Shown in pieces: positions 26,881-33,925 of a stretch of 64,000 bases of DNA (within the stretch, counting starts at the first letter, position 1; every line of letters starts with the position of its first letter). The notes beneath the pieces are model-generated. The model searched no databases and was not told where the DNA came from. It worked only from the letters and a program-made list of their open reading frames with translations. The DNA comes from Marinomonas rhizomae (GTDB taxonomy: Bacteria; Pseudomonadota; Gammaproteobacteria; Pseudomonadales; Marinomonadaceae). The position numbers and the translations under genes were made by a program. The stretch covers positions 2,852,001 through 2,916,000 of the forward strand of contig NZ_CP073343.1 of the NCBI RefSeq assembly GCF_024397855.1, read 5' to 3'.

Positions 26881-28473
26881 ATGAAAAAGTTTTCAAAGTT
26901 ACATCGCCAAATTTTTGCTATCACAACAACCTTAGCTTTGATCACCATTGTTATTATCAGTATTTCTATTGCTTCTCTTTTGTATACGCAAGGTATAGAT
27001 AACGCTGAATCAGTACTTCGTAATAAAAATAGGTCTGTCACAACGCTGATAGATGGCTATGTTGCCCCCTTACGCAAAGCCGTTGAATACACTGGCAGCT
27101 CTGCTTCAGGTGTTGATCATAGTCGCTTTCGTGAGCAAGAAACCAAAGAAAAAATTCTGAGTCTGTTTGAGATACTGCAAAACACCATACCTAACATACA
27201 TTACATTTTTGCTGGCTATGAAGATGGTTCCTTGCTGATTAATAATTACACCGCACCTGCAGATTTCAATGCCACCGTTCGCCCTTGGTATCTGGCAGCA
27301 ATCAAGTCGAACCCACTAATTTCCGAAGGTGTTCCTTATCAAGATATTAACTCTAAAAAGTGGTTGGTTTCGTTTGGTAAAACACTTTTAGACGCAGATA
27401 ACAAGATTGTTGGTGTTATTTCCATTGATGCGGGAATGGATGCCATTGTTAAAGCACTGGCCATTCGGGATGAAAAGTATCCGACTATATACAACTTTGT
27501 CATGGATACTCAGGGTAAAATACTGATTCATCCCGATGAAACTCTCCCCGATACACTTCATCAACAAATTCTTTCTCATTTACCAAAGAAAATGAATGCT
27601 TCAGGCAGCCTTTCTTACAACAATGGCGATCAGAAAAAACTGGCTCATTTTGATCGTATTGATGAGTTGGGCTGGATTGTTGTTACTGAAGTTAATTTAG
27701 CTGATATTCGTCAACCGATTGTAAAAACCATTACATTAACTTTGTTGATGATAGTCATAGGGTCTCTTTTTACGACTTGGTTGATGAGTTATATATTAAG
27801 TAGACACCTGATTTTACCTCTGAAAAGATTGCAACAAAGGGTACAAGAAATTACCGAAGGGAAAGATGAATTGGGCAAATATGTGTTTCCCAAGAACGAA
27901 ATAGGTAAGATATCGGAAGCCATTGAGAAGCTCACTGAAAAAGCATTAATTCAGAAGAACATTGAGTTAAAAGACAAAAACACCCTGCTTAGTACTATTT
28001 CTCATACCGATCAGTTAACCTCGATTGCAAACCGTCGCAAAATGATGGAAGTACTTCATACCGAAGTCAGTAGTTATGAGCAAAATCAACATCCCTTTAG
28101 CGTGCTTATGTTTGATGTAGACCACTTCAAGCATGTGAATGATACGTTTGGGCATGACGTGGGGGATCAGGTTCTAATAAGGCTTGCTCAAGTCGTCAAG
28201 GCAGCGATTCGTGATACAGACACATTAGGACGATGGGGTGGCGAAGAGTTTGTTATCGTATGCCCAAATACAGATAAAACAATGGCGCTAAACATTGCAG
28301 AGAATGTGTTTTCAGCTATCCAATTACATAATTTTCCTTTGCAAATTAACATTACCATTAGTCTCGGCCTATCCGAATTTAGTGACAATCATTCTTTAGA
28401 AAGCATTTTGGTAGAAATAGACCAAAAAATGTATCGCGCTAAACAAGCAGGGCGAAATCAGATACAGACATAA
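26881..28473 (+). CDS. Membrane-bound diguanylate cyclase with dCache sensor
   Basis: 530 residues. Helix 1 at about 10-33, then a periplasmic dCache-type sensor (TVRPWYLAAIKSN, GVISIDAGMDAIV, GWIVVTEVN), helix 2 near 283-305, a HAMP-like linker (LPLKRLQQRVQEITEGKDELG), and a C-terminal GGDEF domain (HTDQLTSIANRR, FDVDHFKHVND, RWGGEEFVIV, RAKQAGRNQI). The active GGEEF motif is intact, so it should make cyclic di-GMP in response to an extracellular ligand, probably a small organic acid or amino acid. No RxxD inhibitory site was noted before the motif. The upstream region is repeat DNA and the ribosome site is weak. Confidence 0.93.
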   Translation: MKKFSKLHRQIFAITTTLALITIVIISISIASLLYTQGIDNAESVLRNKNRSVTTLIDGYVAPLRKAVEYTGSSASGVDHSRFREQETKEKILSLFEILQNTIPNIHYIFAGYEDGSLLINNYTAPADFNATVRPWYLAAIKSNPLISEGVPYQDINSKKWLVSFGKTLLDADNKIVGVISIDAGMDAIVKALAIRDEKYPTIYNFVMDTQGKILIHPDETLPDTLHQQILSHLPKKMNASGSLSYNNGDQKKLAHFDRIDELGWIVVTEVNLADIRQPIVKTITLTLLMIVIGSLFTTWLMSYILSRHLILPLKRLQQRVQEITEGKDELGKYVFPKNEIGKISEAIEKLTEKALIQKNIELKDKNTLLSTISHTDQLTSIANRRKMMEVLHTEVSSYEQNQHPFSVLMFDVDHFKHVNDTFGHDVGDQVLIRLAQVVKAAIRDTDTLGRWGGEEFVIVCPNTDKTMALNIAENVFSAIQLHNFPLQINITISLGLSEFSDNHSLESILVEIDQKMYRAKQAGRNQIQT

Positions 28474-28479
28474 TTCCGT

Positions 28480-28740
28480 TATATTGTAAGGCATAGATTG
28501 TTTCACTGTGCGGAGATAGACCGTCAAACAATGCGCCTGAAACGCCATAAAATCGCGCAATCGACCCTCTAATAGAAAACACGTCGAACTAACTTCATAG
28601 CGTATTCAATAATAGGAACCAAAGAACGTAGGTCTGATGAGACGAGGAACGAGGTGATCTGACGCTGAAAAAGCGAAGCTTTCATTTTGTAAATCGCGAC
28701 TTTAGACTGACGCGGAACGAAACGAGCAGATCGTTTTTAT
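28480..28740 (+). repeat. Dispersed intergenic repeat, copy D, abutting array 2
   Basis: Contains 'gtaaggcatagattgtttca', 'gaccgtcaaacaatg', 'cgccataaaatcgcgcaatc', 'aggtctgatgagacgaggaa' and 'aagcgaagctttcat', also present in copy C. It directly precedes the downstream end of cassette array 2. Confidence 0.8.
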
Positions 28741-28763
28741 TGCGGAAAGGTTGGCTAATCTTC

Positions 28764-29096
28764 TTACGCTGAACCATAGCTTGCTGCCAGAGCATGCATT
28801 GAAGTAAACGATAAATACATAATTGCATGAGTGACAACTAGACCGACAGCCAAAACTTTAGATTGTGTTGCGCCACGAATAAATAAAGCTAAAGAGACAA
28901 CGCCCGAAACAAGTGATAATAGAATAAACACAGCTCCAAGCAAGAGCTCAATGATGTCTGATATACCGTAAGGATCGTCTGGCGCGATATACATGTCAGC
29001 ATATATGAAAGCACGAAAATAAAGCATGTATAAAAACAACGCTATTGAAAGCACTGCTAATACAACGACCACTTTACTTCCTTTAGTGAGGTTCAT
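28764..29096 (-). CDS. Small membrane protein, last gene of array 2
   Basis: 110 residues with three hydrophobic stretches (about 9-30, 48-72 and 82-105) and an acidic loop (IAPDDPYGISD) between the first two. I recognise no family. It lies in the same orientation as the cassette genes and follows an attC-like site (29105-29140), but no attC is visible downstream, where dispersed repeats start. It is probably an inner-membrane protein of unknown role. Confidence 0.65.
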   Translation of the reverse strand: MNLTKGSKVVVVLAVLSIALFLYMLYFRAFIYADMYIAPDDPYGISDIIELLLGAVFILLSLVSGVVSLALFIRGATQSKVLAVGLVVTHAIMYLSFTSMHALAASYGSA

Positions 29097-29104
29097 AATT
29101 AAAG

Positions 29105-29140
29105 TGCCTAACGCTAAGTTGAGTAGCTAAAACTTAGGCA
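29105..29140 (-). other. Compact attC-like site of array 2
   Basis: Minus strand GCCTAAGTTTTAGC...CTTAGCGTTAGGC: outer arms GCCTAA / TTAGGC are inverted and GTTAGGC fits the R' consensus GTTRRRY. Only about 36 bp, shorter than usual. Confidence 0.55.
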
Positions 29141-29785
29141 CTAAAGCCATAGCGCCGACCGTTGAAGACCTACTTGAACACCTTGTTCTCTTCGTTTCAC
29201 CGCGACCACAGAATAAGTAGGCCAATGCTTCACTCTACCTAATAAGGTTTTGGCTTTCTCATCACGCTCAAAAAACCTGACTATTTCAAAATCTGAGAAC
29301 AGGGCCTTTACATCTGATTCAGACAAAGGCGATGTCGGACTACGGTAGTTTTTAGCCCAGCTATCTTTCAGGCCCATGAAGTCACCAGCAAATACTCCAC
29401 CAACTTCAATTGAGGATTTAATGCTGCTCCAAGTCGTATCAAAGTAATTTGGGTCAGCAAAAAACAAACTTGAGTTTGCGATAACAACACCAGATTTAGG
29501 GTAATCAAAACACTCAAACGAAGACTCTGATATTTGCACTAACGACTTTGAAGCAAACCTATCTCGACAAATGGCTACAGATTCAGGATTACTATCAAAA
29601 CCATAAACTTGAAAACCCTGCTGCTCTAGATACTGAATATCACTACCTGCCCCACAACCGCAATCTGTGGCCACTTTAAGGTTTGACTCATTAAGTCGAG
29701 CCGCAAGCTCAGTACGTTTTAAGTGAGGGCGAGATAATGCTTTTTCATAATACTGAAGCCAGACATCCTTGTTTTCATCCATCAT
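29141..29785 (-). CDS. Class I SAM-dependent methyltransferase (cassette gene)
   Basis: 214 residues. Motif I is DCGCGAGSDIQYLEQQG (about 39-55, fitting the E/DxGxGxG loop), followed by VYGFDSNPES (acidic end of strand 2) and VVIANSSLFFADP (motif post-II/III). The layout is like small-molecule methyltransferases of the Tellurite/UbiE type; the substrate is unknown. It is flanked by attC-like sites on both sides. The last 180 bp of the gene are repeated at 29850-30030. Confidence 0.85.
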   Translation of the reverse strand: MMDENKDVWLQYYEKALSRPHLKRTELAARLNESNLKVATDCGCGAGSDIQYLEQQGFQVYGFDSNPESVAICRDRFASKSLVQISESSFECFDYPKSGVVIANSSLFFADPNYFDTTWSSIKSSIEVGGVFAGDFMGLKDSWAKNYRSPTSPLSESDVKALFSDFEIVRFFERDEKAKTLLGRVKHWPTYSVVAVKRREQGVQVGLQRSALWL

Positions 29786-29803
29786 TTTCTAATTTTCCAT
29801 AGA

Positions 29804-29842
29804 AGGCATAACACTTAGATCAGCAGCCAAAACAAAGGCGCT
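29804..29842 (-). other. Degenerate attC-like site, duplicate of the one at 29105
   Basis: Minus strand AGCGCCTTTGTTTTGGCTGC...CTAAGTGTTATGCC aligns with the site at 29105-29140 including spacing, so gene end and site were duplicated together. Confidence 0.5.
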
Positions 29843-29846
29843 AGAA

Positions 29847-30029
29847 CTATAGCGCCGACCGTTGAAGACCTACTTGAACACCTTGCTCTCTTCGTTTCAC
29901 CGCGACTACAGAATACGTATGCCAATGCTTCACTCTACCCAATGAGGTTTTGGCTTTCCCATCACGCTCAAAAAACCTGACTATTTCAAAATCTGAGAAC
30001 AGGGCCTTTACATCTGATTCAGACAAAGG
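29847..30029 (-). pseudogene. 5'-truncated second copy of the methyltransferase gene
   Basis: 29850-30030 repeats 29150-29330 with about eight differences in 181 bp. It encodes the last 60 residues (PLSESDVKALFSDF...LQRSAL) without the SAM-binding part. Sequence identity stops abruptly at 30030, where half of an attC site begins. The small open frame running through the junction (29847-30065) is therefore a fusion artefact and probably not functional. Confidence 0.8.
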
Positions 30030-30082
30030 CTGCGAAGTCCAAACCGCCATGCGTTGAGAATCCACTTGAGTTGTTTGTTATG
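30030..30082 (-). other. Half of a Vibrio-type attC site, cut at the methyltransferase fragment
   Basis: Minus strand CATAACAAACAACTCAAGTG, then GATTCTCAACGCATGGCG and a GGACTTCGCAGCC arm. This is the left half of a long attC resembling the V. cholerae repeat; the right half with GCGTTA is missing and replaced by the truncated methyltransferase copy. Confidence 0.7.
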
Positions 30083-30678
30083 CTTGTGGTTCTGAAACCA
30101 CGACATTTTCATTTGCCCTTATGTACATCAAGTGCTGGTCGTAAAAGTCGTTTCCCGCACAACCATGTTGTAACGCTTTTTTTATAGATTGAAGCTACAA
30201 ATATATCGGCTACGCTAAAGATATTACCAACTGCAAATCCTGATTCACAGCAGATCGATGTACTTAACTTTTCTAGGCATCGCATAATCCAATTCCCCCG
30301 AAGTTCGCGCTTTGATGTTTCATCTAACTCCGGACGCATGAATCTTAATACTGTTCTATTTTGGGGAGAGTGAATACTGGAATTTACGTACTCACAAACC
30401 CTGCGGATGTGCGTTTTTTCATTAAGATTTTTGCCAAATAAACCCGGATTAGGAAAGCGTTCTTCCAAATATTCAATAATTGCCATTGATTCAGAAAATA
30501 CCGAACCATCGACACTAAGAGATGGGACATAACCGAAAGGATTTATATCTAGGTATGTTGTCGATAGTTCATCAGAGCTGATCTCAATTCTATCGTAACC
30601 TATACCCTTAAAATTGAGGACCCACTCCACTCTTTCAGAGCTATTAGAACCTTTTGCGCTATAAAGCGATACTTCCAT
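30078..30678 (-). pseudogene. Glutathione S-transferase with a one-base frameshift near the C-terminus
   Basis: The ATG at 30678 is preceded by GGGGGGAG. The N-terminal thioredoxin-like half is intact: SLYSAKGSNSSERVEWVL, NPFGYVPSL (cis-Pro) and SESMAIIEYLEERFPNP, typical of GSTs. After VADIFVASIY the frame meets seven A residues (minus strand, 30177-30183) and ends in unrelated sequence at 30109. Removing one A restores a GST-like tail KKALQHGCAGNDFYDQHLMY and moves the stop to the TAA of the attC (30078-30080), the normal place in a cassette. So a +1 slip, or a sequencing error, has altered the last 35 residues. Gene otherwise cytoplasmic, substrate unknown. Confidence 0.75.
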
Positions 30679-30694
30679 ATACTCCCCCCAAAAG

Positions 30695-30748
30695 TATAAC
30701 GCTTCAAGCTGCGGCACGAAGCGTCCGGTAGCCTTGACTTGTTAGGCA
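30695..30748 (-). other. attC site of array 2 (short type)
   Basis: Minus strand GCCTAACAAGTCAAGGC...ACGCTTCG...CTTGAAGCGTTATA: textbook 59-base element with GCCTAAC and GCGTTAT ends and inner CAAGTC/ TTGAAG arms. The stop of the upstream gene lies in TAACAA. Confidence 0.9.
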
Positions 30749-31040
30749 GACTGGACATTTTTATGCCTGTAACAATAAGCGCCCTCTGTAATAAACTCTT
30801 CATTCTTTATCGCTGCATTCAGCATTCTTAGTAATGAAAACTGCAACTGGTGTCTAAGTGTATTGTTGCAAGGGCATTCGTCTTGATGATCGACTCTCTC
30901 CCAGGCATTATTATTTCCTTTGTAAATCCAACCAACATTGGTGCCAGCACCGTCAACAATGTTAGTTGAATAAGAGACAACTAACCCAGACACCGAAATA
31001 TATCCTTCTTCATTAACCGATACATGTATTCCCTTTTCAT
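30742..31040 (-). pseudogene. Second gene of a two-gene cassette, frameshifted at its start
   Basis: A coherent 95-codon frame (GIHVSVNEEGYISVSGLVV, DGAGTNVGWIYKGNNNAWER, HQLQFSLLRMLNAAI) ends at the attC but has no start in frame. An ATG at 31040 overlaps the stop of the previous frame as ATGA and has GAGGAG upstream; it is out of frame by one base. Adding one A to the A-run directly after this ATG would join them as MKKGIHVSV. I infer a one-base deletion. A GTG at 30993 could still start an 83-residue remnant. Family unknown; the strand-rich sequence suggests a small soluble protein. Confidence 0.65.
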
Positions 31041-31243
31041 AAAATGTACTCCTCTTGCGCCTCCACTATTTTTACCAAGCCATCGATCTCAAAAACAAAG
31101 TAACCATGCCTTTTCAGTGCCTCACCAACAAAAACCATATCAAAAGGTTCATCGGTGTAAAATGCTTACCAAGACACCCACATTAAATATTGATCACGCA
31201 CACTTAACTTTGATTCGAACAAAATAATTAGCTCTTCAAACAT
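31037..31243 (-). pseudogene. First gene of a two-gene cassette, interrupted by an in-frame TAA
   Basis: From ATG 31243 the frame reads MFEELIILFESKLSVRDQYL, meets TAA at 31166-31168 after 25 codons, then continues as AFYTDEPFDMVFVGEALKRH and GYFVFEIDGLVKIVEAQ to a TGA that overlaps the next gene's ATG (ATGA). Sequence on both sides of the stop is protein-like and the coupling to the next gene is typical, so a 68-residue gene seems to have acquired a nonsense codon. The family is not recognised. An antitoxin- or immunity-sized partner of the following gene is conceivable but unproven. Confidence 0.55.
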
Positions 31244-31275
31244 AAATTGAATGTTCAAAAATTCGTTATCAATGG

Positions 31276-31311
31276 CCACATAGCGTCCCACTGCCTTGGT
31301 TGATTAGGCGC
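31276..31311 (-). other. Degenerate attC-like site of array 2
   Basis: Minus strand GCGCCTAATCAACCAAGGC...GGGACGCTATGTGG. It keeps the CCAAGGCAGTGGGACG core of neighbouring sites, but the TAAC end has become TAAT and the right end is CGCTATG. Confidence 0.5.
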
Positions 31312-31326
31312 TGGGACTCGAATGTG

Positions 31327-31716
31327 CTACGGAACATAGATAAGCCCCACTGTAAGTTGTGGTTTACCGTTCTGCTCACTCATACGGCCCGTCAGAACAA
31401 GATCACTATAGCCTTCATTCTCGGTATATAGGTCAATTAAAACTTCCCAATACGATCCCATCCAATGAGCGCAAGATGTGCCCCATGTTGTCTCCGGAAG
31501 CTCCACCAACACTTCGCCATATTCCCGGACATATTCCCGGTTCTGTGAGGCAATATCAGTGTCAACCGGCTCAACTCCAGGCACTCCCCGAGACAGCTCA
31601 AAATCTCCTTTGGCAAATGCCTTTACCACCTCTTGAAAGATAGATCGCCAGCTGCCCGCAATTGGGTGGGCAACACCTTCATCTTTGATAGCAAATGGTT
31701 CTGTGCTCATTCGCAT
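31327..31716 (-). CDS. Small cassette protein, possibly DUF7668
   Basis: About 129 residues, soluble. Features: VAHPIAGSWRSIFQEVVKAF, GDFELSRGVPGV, EYGEVLVELPETTWGTS and WEVLIDLYTENEGYSDLVLT. This pattern (a first helix after HPI.G.WR and a final strand LIYVP) is one I associate with an uncharacterised family, tentatively DUF7668. The start is placed at the ATG at 31716 because the frame upstream lies in the attC site and AGGCGA sits six bases before it; the ATG two codons later is also possible. Function unknown. Confidence 0.6.
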   Translation of the reverse strand: MRMSTEPFAIKDEGVAHPIAGSWRSIFQEVVKAFAKGDFELSRGVPGVEPVDTDIASQNREYVREYGEVLVELPETTWGTSCAHWMGSYWEVLIDLYTENEGYSDLVLTGRMSEQNGKPQLTVGLIYVP

Positions 31717-31720
31717 TGAT

Positions 31721-31832
31721 CGCCTAACGTTTTGCATAAAGGACAGCTACTTGTTGGCTAAACTCGCGCGAAGCGCCAGCCAACGAGTAGATGTCCGCAC
31801 GAACACTGTGAGGTTTAATGCATTTGTTATGT
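31721..31832 (-). other. Long attC site of array 2 (~110 bp)
   Basis: Minus strand CATAACAAATGCATTAAACC, inner arms GGACATCTACTCGTTGGCTGG / CAACAAGTAGCTGTCC, right end TGCAAAACGTTAGGCG. Both ends and the long imperfect palindrome fit attC structure. Confidence 0.9.
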
Positions 31833-32408
31833 TTAATTTGTGTCTTGATACGCACTGAATTTAATAAGTTCATCATCTGTATCAAATAGATAAGTTAAAA
31901 CTACACCTTTAGGGCCATAGTAAAAATAGATGTAACGGCCATCAGGATTTTTGTCGATATTATCTGGTTCACCCAAGCACTCTAAAATGAATTTATTCGA
32001 CTGTCCTTCTTTAAAGCTGCTAACCGATTTTGGACATTCAGCCTTTTGAGATGCACTGCTCATTGGTTCAATTTGAAAGTCTGCTGCTCCTAAGCCCGCC
32101 TCTTTAAATGTGATTAGATACTGAGTTTGAGAGTTCTGTTTTTTAACAATCCACATTTCCCTCCAAGAGCGGGATCCTGTTTCTCCAACTGGCTGCTGAA
32201 TAACAAACTTTAGTAAATTAGGAGCTTCAATAGATTCTCCGACTAACTGCTCCAAGCCTTCAGTAGCATCCGAGATTAATTTTGCATTTGCAAGCGAACC
32301 TTCTTTCGCCACTCCCGGCTTGATTTGAGACACAGATGTAAGCTCGCCGGTTGATTGGCATCCTGCTAAAAGCGCTAAAATCATTGGTAACGCTATTAAG
32401 TACTTCAT
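31833..32408 (-). CDS. Cassette-encoded lipoprotein
   Basis: 191 residues with a lipoprotein signal (ALPMILALLAGC, Cys17). The mature part has two cysteines (AECPKS, LECLGEPD) and a C-terminal segment CLGEPDNIDKNPDG followed by YIYFYYGPKGVVLTY that recalls the BamE/SmpA-like fold seen in small envelope lipoproteins. That resemblance is weak. Its stop abuts the long attC (31721-31832), and another attC (32447-32568) lies upstream. Probably anchored in the outer or inner membrane facing the periplasm; function unknown. Confidence 0.75.
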   Translation of the reverse strand: MKYLIALPMILALLAGCQSTGELTSVSQIKPGVAKEGSLANAKLISDATEGLEQLVGESIEAPNLLKFVIQQPVGETGSRSWREMWIVKKQNSQTQYLITFKEAGLGAADFQIEPMSSASQKAECPKSVSSFKEGQSNKFILECLGEPDNIDKNPDGRYIYFYYGPKGVVLTYLFDTDDELIKFSAYQDTN

Positions 32409-32446
32409 TTTAATTTCCTTATTTAACTACGTAGAGCTGATTAAAC

Positions 32447-32568
32447 ATAACGAGCCTGTAGAATTTCTAATTCAAGAAAAACAGCATCAACGCCGCCTAC
32501 ATGCCAGCATTTGCTGGCATGTAGGCGCGAGGCGCCGGAATGGCGGTCAAATGACTGGCTTTGTTATG
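32447..32568 (-). other. Long attC site of array 2 (~120 bp)
   Basis: Minus strand CATAACAAAGCCAGTCATTT at the left, a strong inner hairpin CTACATGCCAGC/GCTGGCATGTAG at the loop end, and CTACAGGCTCGTTATG at the right. The stop codon of the upstream gene lies in TAACAA. Confidence 0.85.
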
Positions 32569-33004
32569 AGCCATTAGCTGATTTAAGCGTCGATATTTTT
32601 TTATTGAGCAGGCTTTTAAGCTTTTCCAATTTCTCAGACTTACCATCCAGCTGCTTCAATAGTTGAGGATTTTTACCACCTTGAGTTTTCTCGACAAGAA
32701 TAGAAACCTCGTGTTCGTCCCCTTCGACTCTTTCTTTTAATTCTTTTATCTCCACCTTCAGCCGTTGAGCGGCAATTTCATCTTTATTTGCCCATTGATT
32801 AAAGGCGGATGCGGCATAGATAGCAAACAGCACCCCAAGACCGATGACGCCTAGACCAACACCACCACCTGACTCATACATTACAGAGCCACAATATGGG
32901 CATAAATGCTGAATCCGCTTTCTAAGGAAAAAACCTCCCTTTAAATGCCATAGCCTAGGGGTACATTTTTTACCACATTTATTACAGTCAATTCTTTCGT
33001 CCAT
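32564..33004 (-). CDS. Zinc-ribbon, membrane-anchored coiled-coil protein; first gene of array 2
   Basis: 146 residues from the ATG at 33004. N-terminal cysteines CNKCGKKC and CPYCGS form a zinc-ribbon pattern (residues about 7-45), followed by one glycine-rich membrane helix (GVGLGVIGLGVLFAIYAA, about 50-70) and a long charged helix with heptads (LKVEIKELKERVEGDEHEVS, LDGKSEKLEKLKSLLNKK). The family is not known to me. The topology suggests a membrane-tethered scaffold with a cytoplasmic zinc domain. Array-head sequence shared with array 1 begins just upstream. Confidence 0.75.
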   Translation of the reverse strand: MDERIDCNKCGKKCTPRLWHLKGGFFLRKRIQHLCPYCGSVMYESGGGVGLGVIGLGVLFAIYAASAFNQWANKDEIAAQRLKVEIKELKERVEGDEHEVSILVEKTQGGKNPQLLKQLDGKSEKLEKLKSLLNKKISTLKSANGS

Positions 33005-33035
33005 GCTCAATTTCTCTATAGCTCATAACAGTTTA

Positions 33036-33270
33036 ATAGTGCGCATGCGCGTTTAGTCTTTATCCACAGCGGGGTATTTCTGCTACCGATATCCTTAGTC
33101 ATTGATATTATTAGACTTTCTTGCTTAACGCCAGTACAAAACACGCAACTCTGTGATTATTTATTAGGCAAACCGTTCCAATAATGGATCATTTAAAAAA
33201 TAAACTGTATATGCACACATAAATTGTGCTTTAACTTTCATCCAAAAATGAAGTCGGCTCAACTTCAAAG
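33036..33270. repeat. Array-head sequence shared with 4.8-5.1 kb
   Basis: The gcgcatgcgcgtttag palindrome (also at 4782), 'tttatccacagc', 'gtatttctgct', 'cattgatatta', 'agactttcttgctta', 'ataaactgtatat' and 'attgtgctttaactttca' follow each other as in the copy at 4.8-5.1 kb. No gene is visible. Just after it, a 'tcccgccttcgcggg' hairpin lies at 33302-33320. Confidence 0.6.
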
Positions 33271-33339
33271 AGAATGCATCTTAGTCTATAAGACCTTGAT
33301 TCCCGCCTTCGCGGGCACTTGTCCCCTTGTGGGGAATGA

Positions 33340-33860
33340 CGTATCTATGCAGGAGACTTAGTGGGAATAATGAAGGCTTCGCTTTCAACGGCACTCTTAT
33401 GTTACAGAAAGCGGTCTTACCTCCCTCATCCGCCCTACGACTGGCATTACGGTATCGGATATAAATTTGCAGACGATTGGCTACGAAGAAGTCAGTTCGA
33501 CGCGACGGAGTTGCGCGACTTTATGGAGCTTCAGAGTTATTGTTTGACCATCTACCTCCCACCGAATGAACAATCCATGCCTTACAATAAAAGTCGTCTT
33601 GCTAAACGCTGCCTTAAACAAAGCAAATGAGACGTTTGGGCGATAGCCCGACAAAGAGACCTTTTGGTTACTTTTATGGATCTGGATAAAAGTTACCCGC
33701 TCAGCAGAGCGGAATAAAGGTCGGGAATACAAAGCGTTTGAATGGAAACCAAAGAGCAACCCCATCCTAACCTTCCCCTTGAAGAAAGGGGAAGGAACTA
33801 GCCCGCTCAGCAGAGCGGAATAAAGGTCGGGAATACAAAGCGTTTGAAAGGAAACCAAAG
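33340..33860 (-). repeat. Dispersed intergenic repeat, copy E
   Basis: The family modules run in inverted orientation: 'gaaggcttcgctttcaacg', 'gtcgaactgacttc' (minus), 'caatccatgccttacaataa', 'aaatgagacgtttgggcgat', 'cttttggttacttttatgg', 'cccgctcagcagagcggaat' (twice) and CCTTCCCCTTGAAGAAAGGG. From 33005 to 33925 I see no supported gene. Confidence 0.8.
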
Positions 33861-33925
33861 AAAACGCCTTCTCTTTTTTCAAAGAGAAGGCGCAAAAACA
33901 CGTTTTGAAAGCTTTTTTAAAAGCG

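Noticed and set aside
29847..30065. 72-codon frame as an independent gene
   Set aside because: A chimera of half an attC and a truncated methyltransferase copy.
31024..31227. 67-codon plus-strand frame
   Set aside because: Antisense to the two-gene cassette, whose repaired frames are more protein-like and fit attC geometry.
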